The notes under the pieces were generated by a model. The model ran no database searches, was not told where the DNA came from, and saw only the letters and a list, made by a program, of their open reading frames with translations. Of a stretch of DNA of 64,000 nt, positions 10,157-18,333 are shown in pieces (the stretch's first letter is position 1; each line of letters opens with the position of its first letter). Source of the stretch: Thiohalobacter thiocyanaticus (GTDB taxonomy: Bacteria; Pseudomonadota; Gammaproteobacteria; Thiohalobacterales; Thiohalobacteraceae); contig NZ_AP018052.1 in assembly GCF_002356355.1 (NCBI RefSeq), positions 1,736,001 to 1,800,000 of the forward strand, given 5' to 3'. The translations under genes and the position numbers were made by a program.

Positions 10157-11614
10157 ATGACCCAGAACACTCTCTATTGGCACGACTACGAAACCTTCGG
10201 TCTGGATCCCAGGCGCGACCGCCCGGTGCAGTTCGCCGGCATCCGTACCGACGAAGAACTGAACATCATCGGCGAACCGCTCAATATCCTCGCCCGGCCG
10301 GCACCGGACAGCCTGCCGCACCCGATCTCCTCGCTCATCACCGGCATCACCCCGCAGCAGGCACTGGAGCAGGGCCTGCCCGAGGCGGAGTTCATCGCCC
10401 GCATCCTGGCCGAACTCGCGCAGCCCGGCACCTGCGGCGTGGGTTACAACTCCATGCGCTTCGATGACGAGGTCACCCGCAATACCCTCTACCGGAACCT
10501 CTACGATCCCTATGGCCGCGAGTGGCAGAACGGCAACTCGCGCTGGGATCTGATCGACGTGGTGCGTGCCTGTCATGACCTGCGACCGGAGGGCATCGTC
10601 TGGCCGCAACGCGAGGATGCCGCCCGCCCCAGCTACAAGCTGGAGGAACTCACGGTCGCCAACGGCATCGCCCATGAACAGGCGCACGATGCCCTGGCCG
10701 ATGTTCATGCCACCCTGGCCATGGCGCAGCTGATCCGGAACAAACAGCCGAAGCTGTATGACTTTCTCTATCAGCTGCGGCGCAAGCAGGCAGTACTCAA
10801 GTACATCGATCTCAAGGAGATGACACCTATCCTGCACACCTCGGGCATGTACGGCAGCGACCACGGCAATACCCGCATGGTGGTACCCGTCGCCGCTCAC
10901 CCGGTGAACAAGAACAGCATCATCGTATTCGATCTGTCGCAGGATCCCTCGCTGCTGCTCGATCATGGAGTGAAGACGCTGACCGAGCGCCTGTATACCG
11001 CCAGCGAGGATCTGCCCGAGGGGGTGGAGCGGCCCGCGCTCAAGCAGCTGCTGGTGAACAAGTGCCCGGTGATCGCACCCACCTCGACCCTGACCGGCGA
11101 GGCCGCGGCACGGCTCAACATCGACCTCATGGCCTGCCGCCGGAACCGCCAGCGGCTGCTGGACGCGCGTAAGGAGGTACAGAAGAAGCTGGCGAAGATC
11201 TTCGAACCGCGCGAGTTCGAGCCTGTCAGTGATCCCGATCTGATGATCTATGCCGGCGGCTTCTTCGACGACAAGGACAAGGCCCTGATGGAGCGGGTCC
11301 ACCAGACGCCACCCGATCAGCTTGATGGTCAGGGCTGGAACTTCAGCGATGAACGTCTGGGCGAGATGCTGTTTCGCTATCGTGCCCGCAATTATCCCGA
11401 AACACTCGGGCCCGAGGACCAGGACCGTTGGCTGGCGCATTGCCGTGCCCGTCTGCTGGAGGGCGAGGCGGGGCATCTGAGTTTCAGCGGCTTTCGCGAG
11501 GAACTGGATCAGCTGCGCGCCGAACTGACAGATGATGCCGGCAAGCAGGCGCTGCTCGACGAGGTGGCGGCCTTCGGTCGGGAACTCGAACGCTTCGTCC
11601 AGGGCCGGGTCTGA
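10157..11614 (+). CDS. sbcB: Exodeoxyribonuclease I
   Basis: A 485-aa DnaQ-fold 3'-5' single-strand DNA exonuclease. The ExoI motif WHDYETFGLDP carries the first metal-binding Asp and Glu; VGYNSMRFDDE is motif II and HDALADVHATLAMA motif III. The SH3-like and C-terminal domains follow, and the length matches Escherichia coli SbcB. It takes part in recombination and mismatch repair. It stands alone on its strand and is followed by a 495-base gap. Confidence 0.95.
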   Translation: MTQNTLYWHDYETFGLDPRRDRPVQFAGIRTDEELNIIGEPLNILARPAPDSLPHPISSLITGITPQQALEQGLPEAEFIARILAELAQPGTCGVGYNSMRFDDEVTRNTLYRNLYDPYGREWQNGNSRWDLIDVVRACHDLRPEGIVWPQREDAARPSYKLEELTVANGIAHEQAHDALADVHATLAMAQLIRNKQPKLYDFLYQLRRKQAVLKYIDLKEMTPILHTSGMYGSDHGNTRMVVPVAAHPVNKNSIIVFDLSQDPSLLLDHGVKTLTERLYTASEDLPEGVERPALKQLLVNKCPVIAPTSTLTGEAAARLNIDLMACRRNRQRLLDARKEVQKKLAKIFEPREFEPVSDPDLMIYAGGFFDDKDKALMERVHQTPPDQLDGQGWNFSDERLGEMLFRYRARNYPETLGPEDQDRWLAHCRARLLEGEAGHLSFSGFREELDQLRAELTDDAGKQALLDEVAAFGRELERFVQGRV

Positions 11615-12109
11615 GGCCGGCGGTTCGCGCCGACTTCCCATAATCGTAATTCATGGGAGGGCAAAGTAAATTTAATATGCTATTTTTGATCGATTTTACC
11701 CATAGTCATCCGGCGTGGTCGCTGTTAAAATGCGCGGCTTAGTGTGGATTCCTTCGCTGATACAGGTGGGGCGGACTACACTTTGCGGATCCGGACTTTT
11801 CTGCCTGGAATGCCAGGCGGCGGCAGGCAGAGCAGCCGATCAGGAAATGAAAACAGTTATCATTTGGGGCGCTCTCTGACCGCCGCGATGGTTCCACGGC
11901 ACGTGCGCAGCGTCGCTGCAGCGTTTTTCGGATCACATCGGGTTACGGAATCGGCATGGCCGAGGCCGTCAATGCCTGCAGATGACAACATACAGCTGGG
12001 CCTGTAATCAGAAATACTTATGGTCCCAGAAATCTTAACTTGTTGTAATGGCGTTTAAATCCATTCACACTCCGGGCCACAGAAACATAAGCTGAGGAGA
12101 CTCGAGTCC
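11615..12109. other. 495-base intergenic region upstream of aprMBA
   Basis: No convincing gene is seen; open frames here lack ribosome sites and recognisable protein character. A TCCCAT/ATGGGA hairpin (11636-11658) may end the sbcB transcript. A candidate sigma-70 promoter lies at 11703-11731 and would give a long leader of about 370 bases. GAGGAG at 12093-12098 is the aprM ribosome site. Confidence 0.6.
11703..11731 (+). promoter_or_regulatory. Candidate sigma-70 promoter for aprMBA
   Basis: TAGTCA, 17 bases, then TAAAAT. The -35 matches the consensus at four of six positions and the -10 at five of six. It is the best pair seen in the gap, but no start site is known. Confidence 0.35.
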
Positions 12110-12961
12110 ATGATCGCGAACAACCCCTTCGCCGAACTTGCGCAAGTTTCGGCATTTATTTCTCCTTCCATCATGCAGGGGTACGTCATCCTGATGGTCA
12201 TTCTGGTTGCCGTTGGCACCATTCTTGACATGATGCACAAGAAGAGTGCCCAGTACTTCTTCGAGAATGCCAAGCAGGCAGAGAAAAGTGCCAAGCGCAC
12301 CCTGAGCGGAGGCGAGAAGGCCTCGCTCGCGATGCAGACTGTCGCCAGCGAAGTCCTGACCTCGTCGGAGTTCAAGAATCCCCGTCGTCGTGCCTCGCAC
12401 CTGCTCACCATGTGGGGTTTCATCGTCTTTGTCGTCAGCACCGCCGTCCTGATCTTCGGCTATGCAACGTCGGCCGAGGCCGGCATCTGGCCGCTGCTGT
12501 GGCACCTGGGCGCGCTGTCCCTCGCCGTCGGCGGTTACTGGTTCTGGTTCGCCATCCGTGTCGATCTCTTCTCTGAAGGCGTGAAGTGGTACAACTTCAA
12601 CGGTCGCGGCGACATCTTCATTGTCGGCCTGCTCGCCACCTCGACCTTCGCACTGCTCTGGTCCTTCACCATGGGCGGCGGCGCAGTGAATACGCTGTTC
12701 TTCGTGCTGTTCATCGCCAGCGCCACGGTACTGTTCGGCAGCGTCTACTGGTCCAAGTTCGCGCACATGTTCTTCAAGCCTGCTGCGGCTTACCAGAAGA
12801 AGTGCATCAAGGCGGACGGTTCGCGTGAGAATCTGCCTGATGACTATGATCTGTCGGATCCCGCCGTCCAGAAACGGTATCCTGATATCCCGGAATACAT
12901 GGGCAGCAACCCGCCCAATATGGGGCTCGGTATCAACCGCGAACCCCCTCGTCACTACTAA
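12110..12961 (+). CDS. aprM: Adenylylsulfate reductase membrane anchor AprM
   Basis: A 283-aa membrane protein with hydrophobic helices at about 20-40, 97-118, 126-148, 168-190 and 195-215. It sits directly before aprB and aprA, the arrangement known from Allochromatium and Thiobacillus, where AprM tethers the AprAB reductase to the inner membrane and is thought to pass electrons to the quinone pool. The C-terminal 60 residues are hydrophilic and probably cytoplasmic (DLSDPAVQKRYPDIPEYMG). GAGGAG precedes the ATG. The presence of AprM rather than QmoABC alone points to the oxidative direction, AMP plus sulfite to APS. Confidence 0.92.
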   Translation: MIANNPFAELAQVSAFISPSIMQGYVILMVILVAVGTILDMMHKKSAQYFFENAKQAEKSAKRTLSGGEKASLAMQTVASEVLTSSEFKNPRRRASHLLTMWGFIVFVVSTAVLIFGYATSAEAGIWPLLWHLGALSLAVGGYWFWFAIRVDLFSEGVKWYNFNGRGDIFIVGLLATSTFALLWSFTMGGGAVNTLFFVLFIASATVLFGSVYWSKFAHMFFKPAAAYQKKCIKADGSRENLPDDYDLSDPAVQKRYPDIPEYMGSNPPNMGLGINREPPRHY

Positions 12962-12988
12962 TTAATTTTCAAAAGTAAGGAGTATTTC

Positions 12989-13471
12989 ATGCCAACTTTT
13001 GTATATATGACTCGTTGTGACGGTTGTGGTCATTGTGTCGATATCTGCCCGTCAGACATCATGCACATCGACAAGGTCACCCGTCGCGCCTACAACATCG
13101 AACCCAATATGTGCTGGGAGTGCTACTCCTGCGTCAAGGCCTGCCCGCATCAGGCAATCGACGTTCGGGGCTATGCAGACTTCGCCCCGCTGGGTCACTC
13201 GGTCCGAGTGAAGCGTGACGAGGAGAAGGGCGTTATCGCCTGGCGCATCAAGTTCCGCAACGGCCAGAAAGACATCGATCTGCTGGCGCCCATCACGACC
13301 AAGCCCTGGGGAACCTGTATCCCTCAGCTTGCCGATGTGTCGGCGCCTACACAGGAGCAGCGCGACAGCCAGCTGCTGTTCAACGAACCCAAATACATAC
13401 GGCTCGACGATGGTGATATACACACCCTCAAGTCAAATGGCCTGAAAATGAAAGCAGGGGTGTACTACTGA
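12989..13471 (+). CDS. aprB: Adenylylsulfate reductase beta subunit
   Basis: A 160-aa ferredoxin-like subunit carrying two [4Fe-4S] clusters. Ligands are C10-X2-C13-X2-C16-X3-C20 and C42-X2-C45-X2-C48-X3-C52. The C-terminal half (about 70-160) is the tail that wraps around AprA. AAGGAG precedes the ATG, and its TGA overlaps the aprA ATG by one base, so translation is coupled. It carries electrons between the AprA flavin and AprM. Confidence 0.96.
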   Translation: MPTFVYMTRCDGCGHCVDICPSDIMHIDKVTRRAYNIEPNMCWECYSCVKACPHQAIDVRGYADFAPLGHSVRVKRDEEKGVIAWRIKFRNGQKDIDLLAPITTKPWGTCIPQLADVSAPTQEQRDSQLLFNEPKYIRLDDGDIHTLKSNGLKMKAGVYY

Positions 13472-15339
13472 TGGCTTACGAAACAATCGTTGAAGACAAT
13501 ATCGATATCCTGGTCTGCGGCGCAGGCCTCGGTGGTACCGGTGCTGCATGGGAAGCCAGGTACTGGGGACAGAACAAGAAGATCGTCATCGCCGAGAAGG
13601 CAAACATCGATCGTTCCGGTGCTGTAGCGCAGGGGCTGTACGCCATCAACTGCTACATGGGAACCCGTTTCGGGGAGAACAACCCGGAAGATCACGTCCG
13701 CTATGCGCGCATCGACCTGATGGGCATGGTGCGTGAGGATCTGCTGTTCGACATGGCGCGTCACGTGGACTCCGCCGTGCACCAGTTCGAAGAGTGGGGT
13801 CTGCCCCTGATGCGCGATCCCAAGACCGGTGCCTATCAGCGTGAAGGCCGTTGGCAGATCATGATTCACGGTGAGTCCTATAAGCCGATCGTCGCGGAAG
13901 CCGCGAAGAAGTCGGCCGACAAGGTGTTCAACCGTATCTGCGTCACCCATCTGCTGATGGACGAGTCCAAGGACAACCGTGTCGCTGGTGCTGTCGGATT
14001 CAACGTCCGCACCGGTAACTACCACGTGTTCAAGTCCAAGACCGTTATCGTCGCCGCCGGTGGCGCCTCCAACATCTACAAGCCGCGTTCAGTCGGTGAG
14101 GGTGCCGGCCGTGTCTGGTACGCCCCCTGGTCCTCGGGTTCGGCCTACGGCCTGCTGATCGGCGCCGGCGCCAAGATGACCCAGATGGAGAACCGCATCG
14201 TACTGGCTCGCTTCAAGGACGGTTACGGTCCGGTGGGTGCCTACTTCCTGCACCTCAAGACCTACACCCAGAACTGCCTGGGTGAAGAGTACGAATCCAA
14301 GTGGTGGCCGCAGCTGCAGGAGATGGTCGGCAAGGAATATCTGGATCCGGAAGCGTCTCACCGGACCCACCGCCCGATCCCGACCTGCCTGCGTAACCAT
14401 GCGCTGATCAGCGAGGTCAACGCCGGTCGTGGTCCGATTCACATGGTGACCATGGAAGCCTTCCAGGACCCGCATCTGGAAGAAATCGGCTGGCACAACT
14501 TCCTGGGTATGACCGTCGGTCAGGCAGTGCTCTGGGCGGCCACCGACGTGGATCCGAAGAACGAGAACCCGGAACTGACGACCTCCGAGCCCTATGTCAT
14601 GGGTTCGCACGCCACCGGTTGCGGCGCCTGGTGCTCAGGTCCGGAAGATATCTCTCCGGAGGAGTACTTCTGGGGCTATAACCGCATGACCACGGTCGAA
14701 GGTTTGTTCGGTGCCGGTGACGCCGTCGGCGGTACTCCGCACGCGTTCTCCTCGGGTTCCTTCACCGAAGGCCGTCTGGCCGCCAAGGCTGCCTGCAGGT
14801 ACATCGACGACGGTAAGGCTGAAGGTATCGTCGTGTCCGAGAAGCAGATCGAAGATCGCAGGAAAGAGATCTACAAGCCGATGGAGCATTACCGTATCTA
14901 CCGCAACGAGATCACTGCGGGTACGGTCAATCCCAACTACATCAATCCGCGTCAGGGCCTGGATCGCCTGCAGAAGCTGATGGATGAGTATGCCGGCGGC
15001 GTAACGGTCAACTACATGACCAACGAGAAGCTGCTGCACATCGGCCTCAAGAAGCTCAAGATTCTGGAAGAGGATCTTGAGAAGATCGCTGCAGAGGATG
15101 TCCATGAACTGCTGCGTGCATGGGAGCTGAAGCATCGTCTTCTCACCTCCGAGGCCGTCATGCAGCATACCCTGTTCCGTAAGGAAACCCGCTGGCCCGG
15201 CTACTACTACCGCGGCGACGCACTCAAGGTGGATGACGAGAACTGGCACGTGTTGACCGTTTCCCGTCGCGACCCGAAGACCGGGGAATACACCATGGAG
15301 AAGGCGCCTTGTTATCACCTGGTGGGTGAGGACGAGTAG
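13471..15339 (+). CDS. aprA: Adenylylsulfate reductase alpha subunit
   Basis: A 622-aa FAD-containing catalytic subunit of the fumarate reductase/AprA superfamily. The dinucleotide-binding start reads CGAGLGGTGAAWEARYWG, and the GAVAQGLYAINCYMG and TGCGAWCSGPEDISPEEY segments are AprA hallmarks. It interconverts sulfite plus AMP and APS; here, in a sulfur oxidiser context, it most likely runs in the APS-forming direction. No sat or aprilase gene is nearby, so APS must be handled elsewhere in the genome. Two hairpins follow the stop. Confidence 0.97.
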   Translation: MAYETIVEDNIDILVCGAGLGGTGAAWEARYWGQNKKIVIAEKANIDRSGAVAQGLYAINCYMGTRFGENNPEDHVRYARIDLMGMVREDLLFDMARHVDSAVHQFEEWGLPLMRDPKTGAYQREGRWQIMIHGESYKPIVAEAAKKSADKVFNRICVTHLLMDESKDNRVAGAVGFNVRTGNYHVFKSKTVIVAAGGASNIYKPRSVGEGAGRVWYAPWSSGSAYGLLIGAGAKMTQMENRIVLARFKDGYGPVGAYFLHLKTYTQNCLGEEYESKWWPQLQEMVGKEYLDPEASHRTHRPIPTCLRNHALISEVNAGRGPIHMVTMEAFQDPHLEEIGWHNFLGMTVGQAVLWAATDVDPKNENPELTTSEPYVMGSHATGCGAWCSGPEDISPEEYFWGYNRMTTVEGLFGAGDAVGGTPHAFSSGSFTEGRLAAKAACRYIDDGKAEGIVVSEKQIEDRRKEIYKPMEHYRIYRNEITAGTVNPNYINPRQGLDRLQKLMDEYAGGVTVNYMTNEKLLHIGLKKLKILEEDLEKIAAEDVHELLRAWELKHRLLTSEAVMQHTLFRKETRWPGYYYRGDALKVDDENWHVLTVSRRDPKTGEYTMEKAPCYHLVGEDE

Positions 15340-15365
15340 TCACACATACGACAGGGATGTAATGC

Positions 15366-15402
15366 GAGGGATCTCTACGAACGGTAGAGATCCCTCGGTT
15401 TT
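15366..15402 (+). terminator. Terminator after aprA
   Basis: A perfect 13-base stem, GAGGGATCTCTAC with loop GAACG and GTAGAGATCCCTC, followed by GGTTTT. It starts 27 bases past the aprA stop. Confidence 0.88.
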
Positions 15403-15415
15403 CCGGCCGGACCTG

Positions 15416-15443
15416 AAAAGATCAACAGCTGTTGATCTTTTTT
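15416..15443. terminator. Second, symmetrical hairpin after aprA
   Basis: A 26-base perfect palindrome, AAAAGATCAACAG then CTGTTGATCTTTT, with two more T. The A and T tracts on both sides let it work on either strand. It lies 40 bases before the next gene. Confidence 0.7.
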
Positions 15444-15483
15444 CGTTATTACGGCGACAACGATCTATTGACTCGGTGGACAG

Positions 15484-15876
15484 ATGAATATGACGACTGA
15501 AGCATCCACAGAAGGACAGGACTTCAAAAATATCCTGGACCATACCGATGAGGAACTGCAGGCGATCGCTCATCCCATGTGGGAAGAACTGATCGAGTAT
15601 TCGAACAAGGGACAGTACGGTAAATTCATCAAGAAGTTTTCCTACAACCTGCTGTTCGGCCTGAACGAAGTCGAGGTGGGCAAGCAGTTTGTCAAGAGTG
15701 AACTGACGCGCAGCCTGGATCCGAATTATGACTTCCTGGGCTTTATCCGCCGCGGCGAGCATGTCACATGTCTGTACCGTGTCAGAAGCACCAAGAAGGA
15801 AGGTGAGTGGCTGGGGCGTATGGTGCTCGGCTACGAGGACGGCGAAGTCAGAATTTTCGGTGCCTCCATCTTCTAG
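15484..15876 (+). CDS. Conserved hypothetical protein downstream of aprMBA
   Basis: A 130-aa soluble protein that I cannot assign to a named family. The N-terminal 60 residues look helical (DHTDEELQAIAHPMWEELIEY) and the C-terminal part has alternating strands (VTCLYRVRSTKKEGEWLG, DGEVRIFGASIF), an outline like small cone-shaped NTF2/cystatin folds; that is only a guess from pattern. It has one Cys and no signal peptide. GGTGGA lies before the ATG. It is 28 bases upstream of the FKBP gene and likely cotranscribed with it. Confidence 0.7.
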   Translation: MNMTTEASTEGQDFKNILDHTDEELQAIAHPMWEELIEYSNKGQYGKFIKKFSYNLLFGLNEVEVGKQFVKSELTRSLDPNYDFLGFIRRGEHVTCLYRVRSTKKEGEWLGRMVLGYEDGEVRIFGASIF

Positions 15877-15903
15877 AATGTTACCAGCTTTATCGAGACC
15901 ATC

Positions 15904-16428
15904 ATGACCGAGATCAGCAAGGACATCATCACGGACGGTAAATACGTCGAACTTAAATACAAGGTCATCGACGTCAAGACCGACAGTGTTTTAACCGAAA
16001 TCGAGTACCCTCTGGGCTACGTGCAGGGCGTCAATGAGGTACTGGCCCCGGCCGTCATGCAGAAGCTGGAAGGCAGGGCGGCAGGCGACACGATCGAGGT
16101 GCCGATCGACTGCAATCAGCTCTACGGCCCCAGAGATGAATCCCTGGTCATTACCGAAAACATCAATAACGTCCCTGAGGAGTACCGCGAGGTCGGTACG
16201 GCCATCCTGATGGAGAATGACAGGGGGCAGACCAAGAGCTTCCTGGTGACGCGTATCGCCGGCGATTACATTACCATCGACGGCAACAATCCCCTGTGTG
16301 GGCGGCAGGTGATTTTCAAGCTCGAGGTCCTGACAGTCCGCGACGCGACTGAGGAAGAGATCGAGTTCGGCGGTAAGGTGGAAAAGGGGCCGGATCTGTC
16401 CGGGGCCGGCAAGCAGGTGCCGATCTGA
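15904..16428 (+). CDS. FKBP-type peptidyl-prolyl isomerase, SlyD-like
   Basis: A 174-aa cytoplasmic chaperone/prolyl isomerase. The FKBP part (about 12-80) is interrupted by an IF (insert-in-flap) chaperone domain, followed by the family signature DGNNPLCGRQVIFKLEVLTVRDATEEE. The metal-binding His/Cys-rich tail of SlyD is absent; the tail is a short KGPDLSGAGKQVPI. Its position after aprMBA and the 130-aa gene suggests a helper in folding or assembly of redox enzymes, but no direct proof is visible. Confidence 0.85.
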   Translation: MTEISKDIITDGKYVELKYKVIDVKTDSVLTEIEYPLGYVQGVNEVLAPAVMQKLEGRAAGDTIEVPIDCNQLYGPRDESLVITENINNVPEEYREVGTAILMENDRGQTKSFLVTRIAGDYITIDGNNPLCGRQVIFKLEVLTVRDATEEEIEFGGKVEKGPDLSGAGKQVPI

Positions 16429-16495
16429 AGTCGTCTATGGCTGCCTGATCGGTTGCCGGGGGACGGTAGAGATTGAGGAAGTGAAAGAACGAGTG

Positions 16496-16523
16496 GCCGC
16501 GCGCCCGTAAGGGGTCGCGCGGC
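16496..16523. terminator. GC-rich hairpin between the FKBP and small-protein genes
   Basis: GCCGCGCG at the left pairs with CGCGCGGC around 16516-16523 across a loop. On the plus strand it is followed by GCTTCGTTT. It lies between the convergent 3' ends of the FKBP gene and the 53-aa gene and may stop both transcripts. Confidence 0.5.
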
Positions 16524-16531
16524 GCTTCGTT

Positions 16532-16693
16532 TCAGGGGCGCTTCGGGGTCTGGTATGCCTGCTCTTTCTGGAACGATTCCCAGATGGTGTCGTAGCCCAC
16601 GTAACCCTTTTCATTCGGCTCTTTCTGACGGGTGATCAGATAACGGGACTTGCCTTCGGGAACCTTGGGTCGGGTCTTGGGTGCGTCGCTCAT
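16532..16693 (-). CDS. Small 53-aa hypothetical protein
   Basis: Reverse-strand open frame from ATG 16693 to TGA 16534-16532 encoding a 53-aa basic, soluble protein (MSDAPKTRPKVPEGKSRYLI start, FQKEQAYQTPKRP end). An AGAGGAG ribosome site lies 7 bases before the ATG and a GC-rich hairpin follows the stop, so it looks like a real short gene. I do not recognise the family. It converges on the FKBP gene and lies just outside the left end of the genomic island. Confidence 0.65.
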   Translation of the reverse strand: MSDAPKTRPKVPEGKSRYLITRQKEPNEKGYVGYDTIWESFQKEQAYQTPKRP

Positions 16694-16831
16694 AATTCAT
16701 CTCCTCTGGGCAGTAGAAACGGCAGTTGAATAAACCACTTATCTCAAACTCCCAATTCTACCGCAGCATGCATCATTTGCCAATGTCTACAGTGCGTATC
16801 CTGCCGGCAATTCCAGCCCACTGATATTCAG

Positions 16832-16867
16832 CGAAAGCAAAAGGGCCACCCTTTCGGGTGGCCCTTT
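16832..16867 (-). terminator. Terminator of the displaced tmRNA 3' end
   Basis: AAAGGGCCACCC and GGGTGGCCCTTT form a 12-base stem with a TTTC loop. On the minus strand the stem is followed by TGCTTTCG, continuing a short T-rich run. It follows the tmRNA-like sequence at 16870-16885 just as 35427-35453 follows the intact tmRNA. Confidence 0.7.
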
Positions 16868-16886
16868 GTGTTTGGTGGGCGGCGAC
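16868..16886. mobile_element. Putative left attachment site of the island
   Basis: TTTGGTGG-GCGGCGA here matches TTGGTGGAGGCGGCGA at the tmRNA 3' end (35464-35479), apart from a two-base gap. A terminator sits in the same relative place at both sites. This fits a displaced fragment of the tmRNA gene left by integration. The match is short and imperfect, so the exact crossover is not defined. Confidence 0.5.
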
Positions 16887-17012
16887 TACCGAAAACGTCG
16901 CATAACATATTGTTTTAATGAATAACTATATGATTGCAATTATGAAGATGCCCCCAAAGCTGCCCCCAGGGTCATCGGTTACCGAGGGACATCTACGCCT
17001 ACGAGAGCAAGG

Positions 17013-17627
17013 CTAGGAGGGACTGGCGGCGCGCAGTTGGTCCAGGTAGCCATCGCACCCAGTAAAGTAGCCATCCACTGCCTTCATGACGTCCGCAAGC
17101 GTTGGTAGGTGCAGATCGCTATAAGCCACTGGAACGGGGTTGCCTTTGCGATCGACTGGGTATCGGTAGGAGTACGAGCGAGGGTCGATCTTTGCGAATT
17201 CGAGGATAATTTCACCGACTACCGGATCAGCTTCATCCGGATCTTCGGTGCCGTAGCGTTCCAGCATCGCCAAGAATTCGCTCCAGAGGGCAGCAAGGTC
17301 ATGGGTTTCCCAATTGGCGCGTATACCGACCGCTGGACCATATGTCGCCAACTGGTATTTCAAGGTAAGTTCTAAAAACTGCCGATAGTTGAAAATGATT
17401 GGAAAGACGAGTGTGTCCCGCGCCGGGCGATCGTTCGCTGACCTCTCCACCATCAAGTCGGCTGCCTCCTTGTAGCCCGTCATCATGAGCACCAATCGGG
17501 TGAATTCATTATCTGCAATATTCGCGTTGTCGAACGGATCGTCGGCAACGACAAACGGCTTGTCGCCTGCTGTGGGCCACCGGAATTCAGTCGTCAGAAT
17601 GTCTTCGAACGATTTACGCTTTGCCAT
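17013..17627 (-). CDS. HEPN-like hypothetical protein at the island end
   Basis: A 204-aa soluble protein. Its centre reads FNYRQFLELTLKYQLATYG followed 20 residues on by ETHDLAALWSEFLAML, a pattern (basic residue, E-x2-x-K helix, then H-x-L) resembling HEPN domains, some of which are RNases in toxin or abortive-infection systems. A strict R-x4-6-H catalytic motif is not evident, so activity is uncertain. It is the outermost island gene and is 42 bases from the neighbouring Zn-ribbon gene. The assignment to HEPN is by eye only. Confidence 0.65.
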   Translation of the reverse strand: MAKRKSFEDILTTEFRWPTAGDKPFVVADDPFDNANIADNEFTRLVLMMTGYKEAADLMVERSANDRPARDTLVFPIIFNYRQFLELTLKYQLATYGPAVGIRANWETHDLAALWSEFLAMLERYGTEDPDEADPVVGEIILEFAKIDPRSYSYRYPVDRKGNPVPVAYSDLHLPTLADVMKAVDGYFTGCDGYLDQLRAASPS

Positions 17628-17669
17628 GTCTCTGACCGTCGGGTAAATGCAACAAATTCTCAGTCGAGT

Positions 17670-18293
17670 TTACACCCAATCATCTGACGATTCGCCCAGC
17701 AGATTCAGCCGCGCCGCCATGCCGGCCAGCGAAATCTGCACAAACGCATCGTGCTGCGCGGTCAACCGCTCGAAGGTGTTCCAGTGCATCCCCTTGGGCT
17801 TCCAGCCTTCGCCATTGAGGATGCCCGGCTCCCATCCCAGCTTGTCGCGGATGCGGTCGGCACGCCTTACCGCTCGGTCGTCCCAGGTTTCCCGCTGACT
17901 GGGATAGGCCAATTGGTAACAGTGACGACAAGCGAAAATGCCGCCGCCGTAGAGGATCGCCACGCGCCGACCGCAACCACGGGCAGGGCAGAGGAACCAG
18001 GGTCGTTTCCCGCCAAGGTGGCAGGCGGTCCAGTCGAGATAGACGGGGTAGCTTTCGTCTTTCCAGTCCTCGCCGCCGCTTCGGTGCCGGTAGTTGAGGA
18101 TCACGCGGCCCGGTTCGGTGAGCACGCGGATGGAGGCGACTACTTCGCCAAGGCGCGACCACTGCCAGCCGAAGGATTGGTGCGGCACGAGCAGGCCATC
18201 CCGTTTCCAACGCCGCACGTCGATGGAGCGGTAATCGTCGGTGGTGTCCTTTGCTCCCCAGTACCAATGCCGTCCGCTACCCATGCCACCCAT
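17670..18293 (-). CDS. Zn-ribbon hypothetical protein of integrated elements
   Basis: A 207-aa protein starting MGGMGSGRHWYWG. It has a zinc-ribbon of CPARGC at about 108-113 and CRHC at about 130-133, within GCGRRVAILYGGGIFACRHC, followed by a basic RRADRIRDKLGW helix. Proteins of this layout are common in proteobacterial prophages and islands; their role is not known. ATG 18293 is preferred because GGAGGTG lies in front of it and overlaps an upstream in-frame ATG at 18305. Confidence 0.75.
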   Translation of the reverse strand: MGGMGSGRHWYWGAKDTTDDYRSIDVRRWKRDGLLVPHQSFGWQWSRLGEVVASIRVLTEPGRVILNYRHRSGGEDWKDESYPVYLDWTACHLGGKRPWFLCPARGCGRRVAILYGGGIFACRHCYQLAYPSQRETWDDRAVRRADRIRDKLGWEPGILNGEGWKPKGMHWNTFERLTAQHDAFVQISLAGMAARLNLLGESSDDWV

Positions 18294-18333
18294 GTTCACC
18301 TCCATATTTTTTAACCGAAATCATTTGGGAAAT

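Larger units (their letters stand above)
16694..17012. other. 319-base gap containing the left end of the island
   Basis: The gap holds the promoter region of the 53-aa gene, a strong hairpin terminator (16840-16872), a degraded copy of the tmRNA 3' end (16870-16885) and two TGCCCCC repeats (16949-16968). No protein gene is seen. Confidence 0.6.

Noticed and set aside
11744-12007. An 87-codon open frame upstream of aprM
   Set aside because: No ribosome site and no recognisable protein character; more likely leader or spacer.
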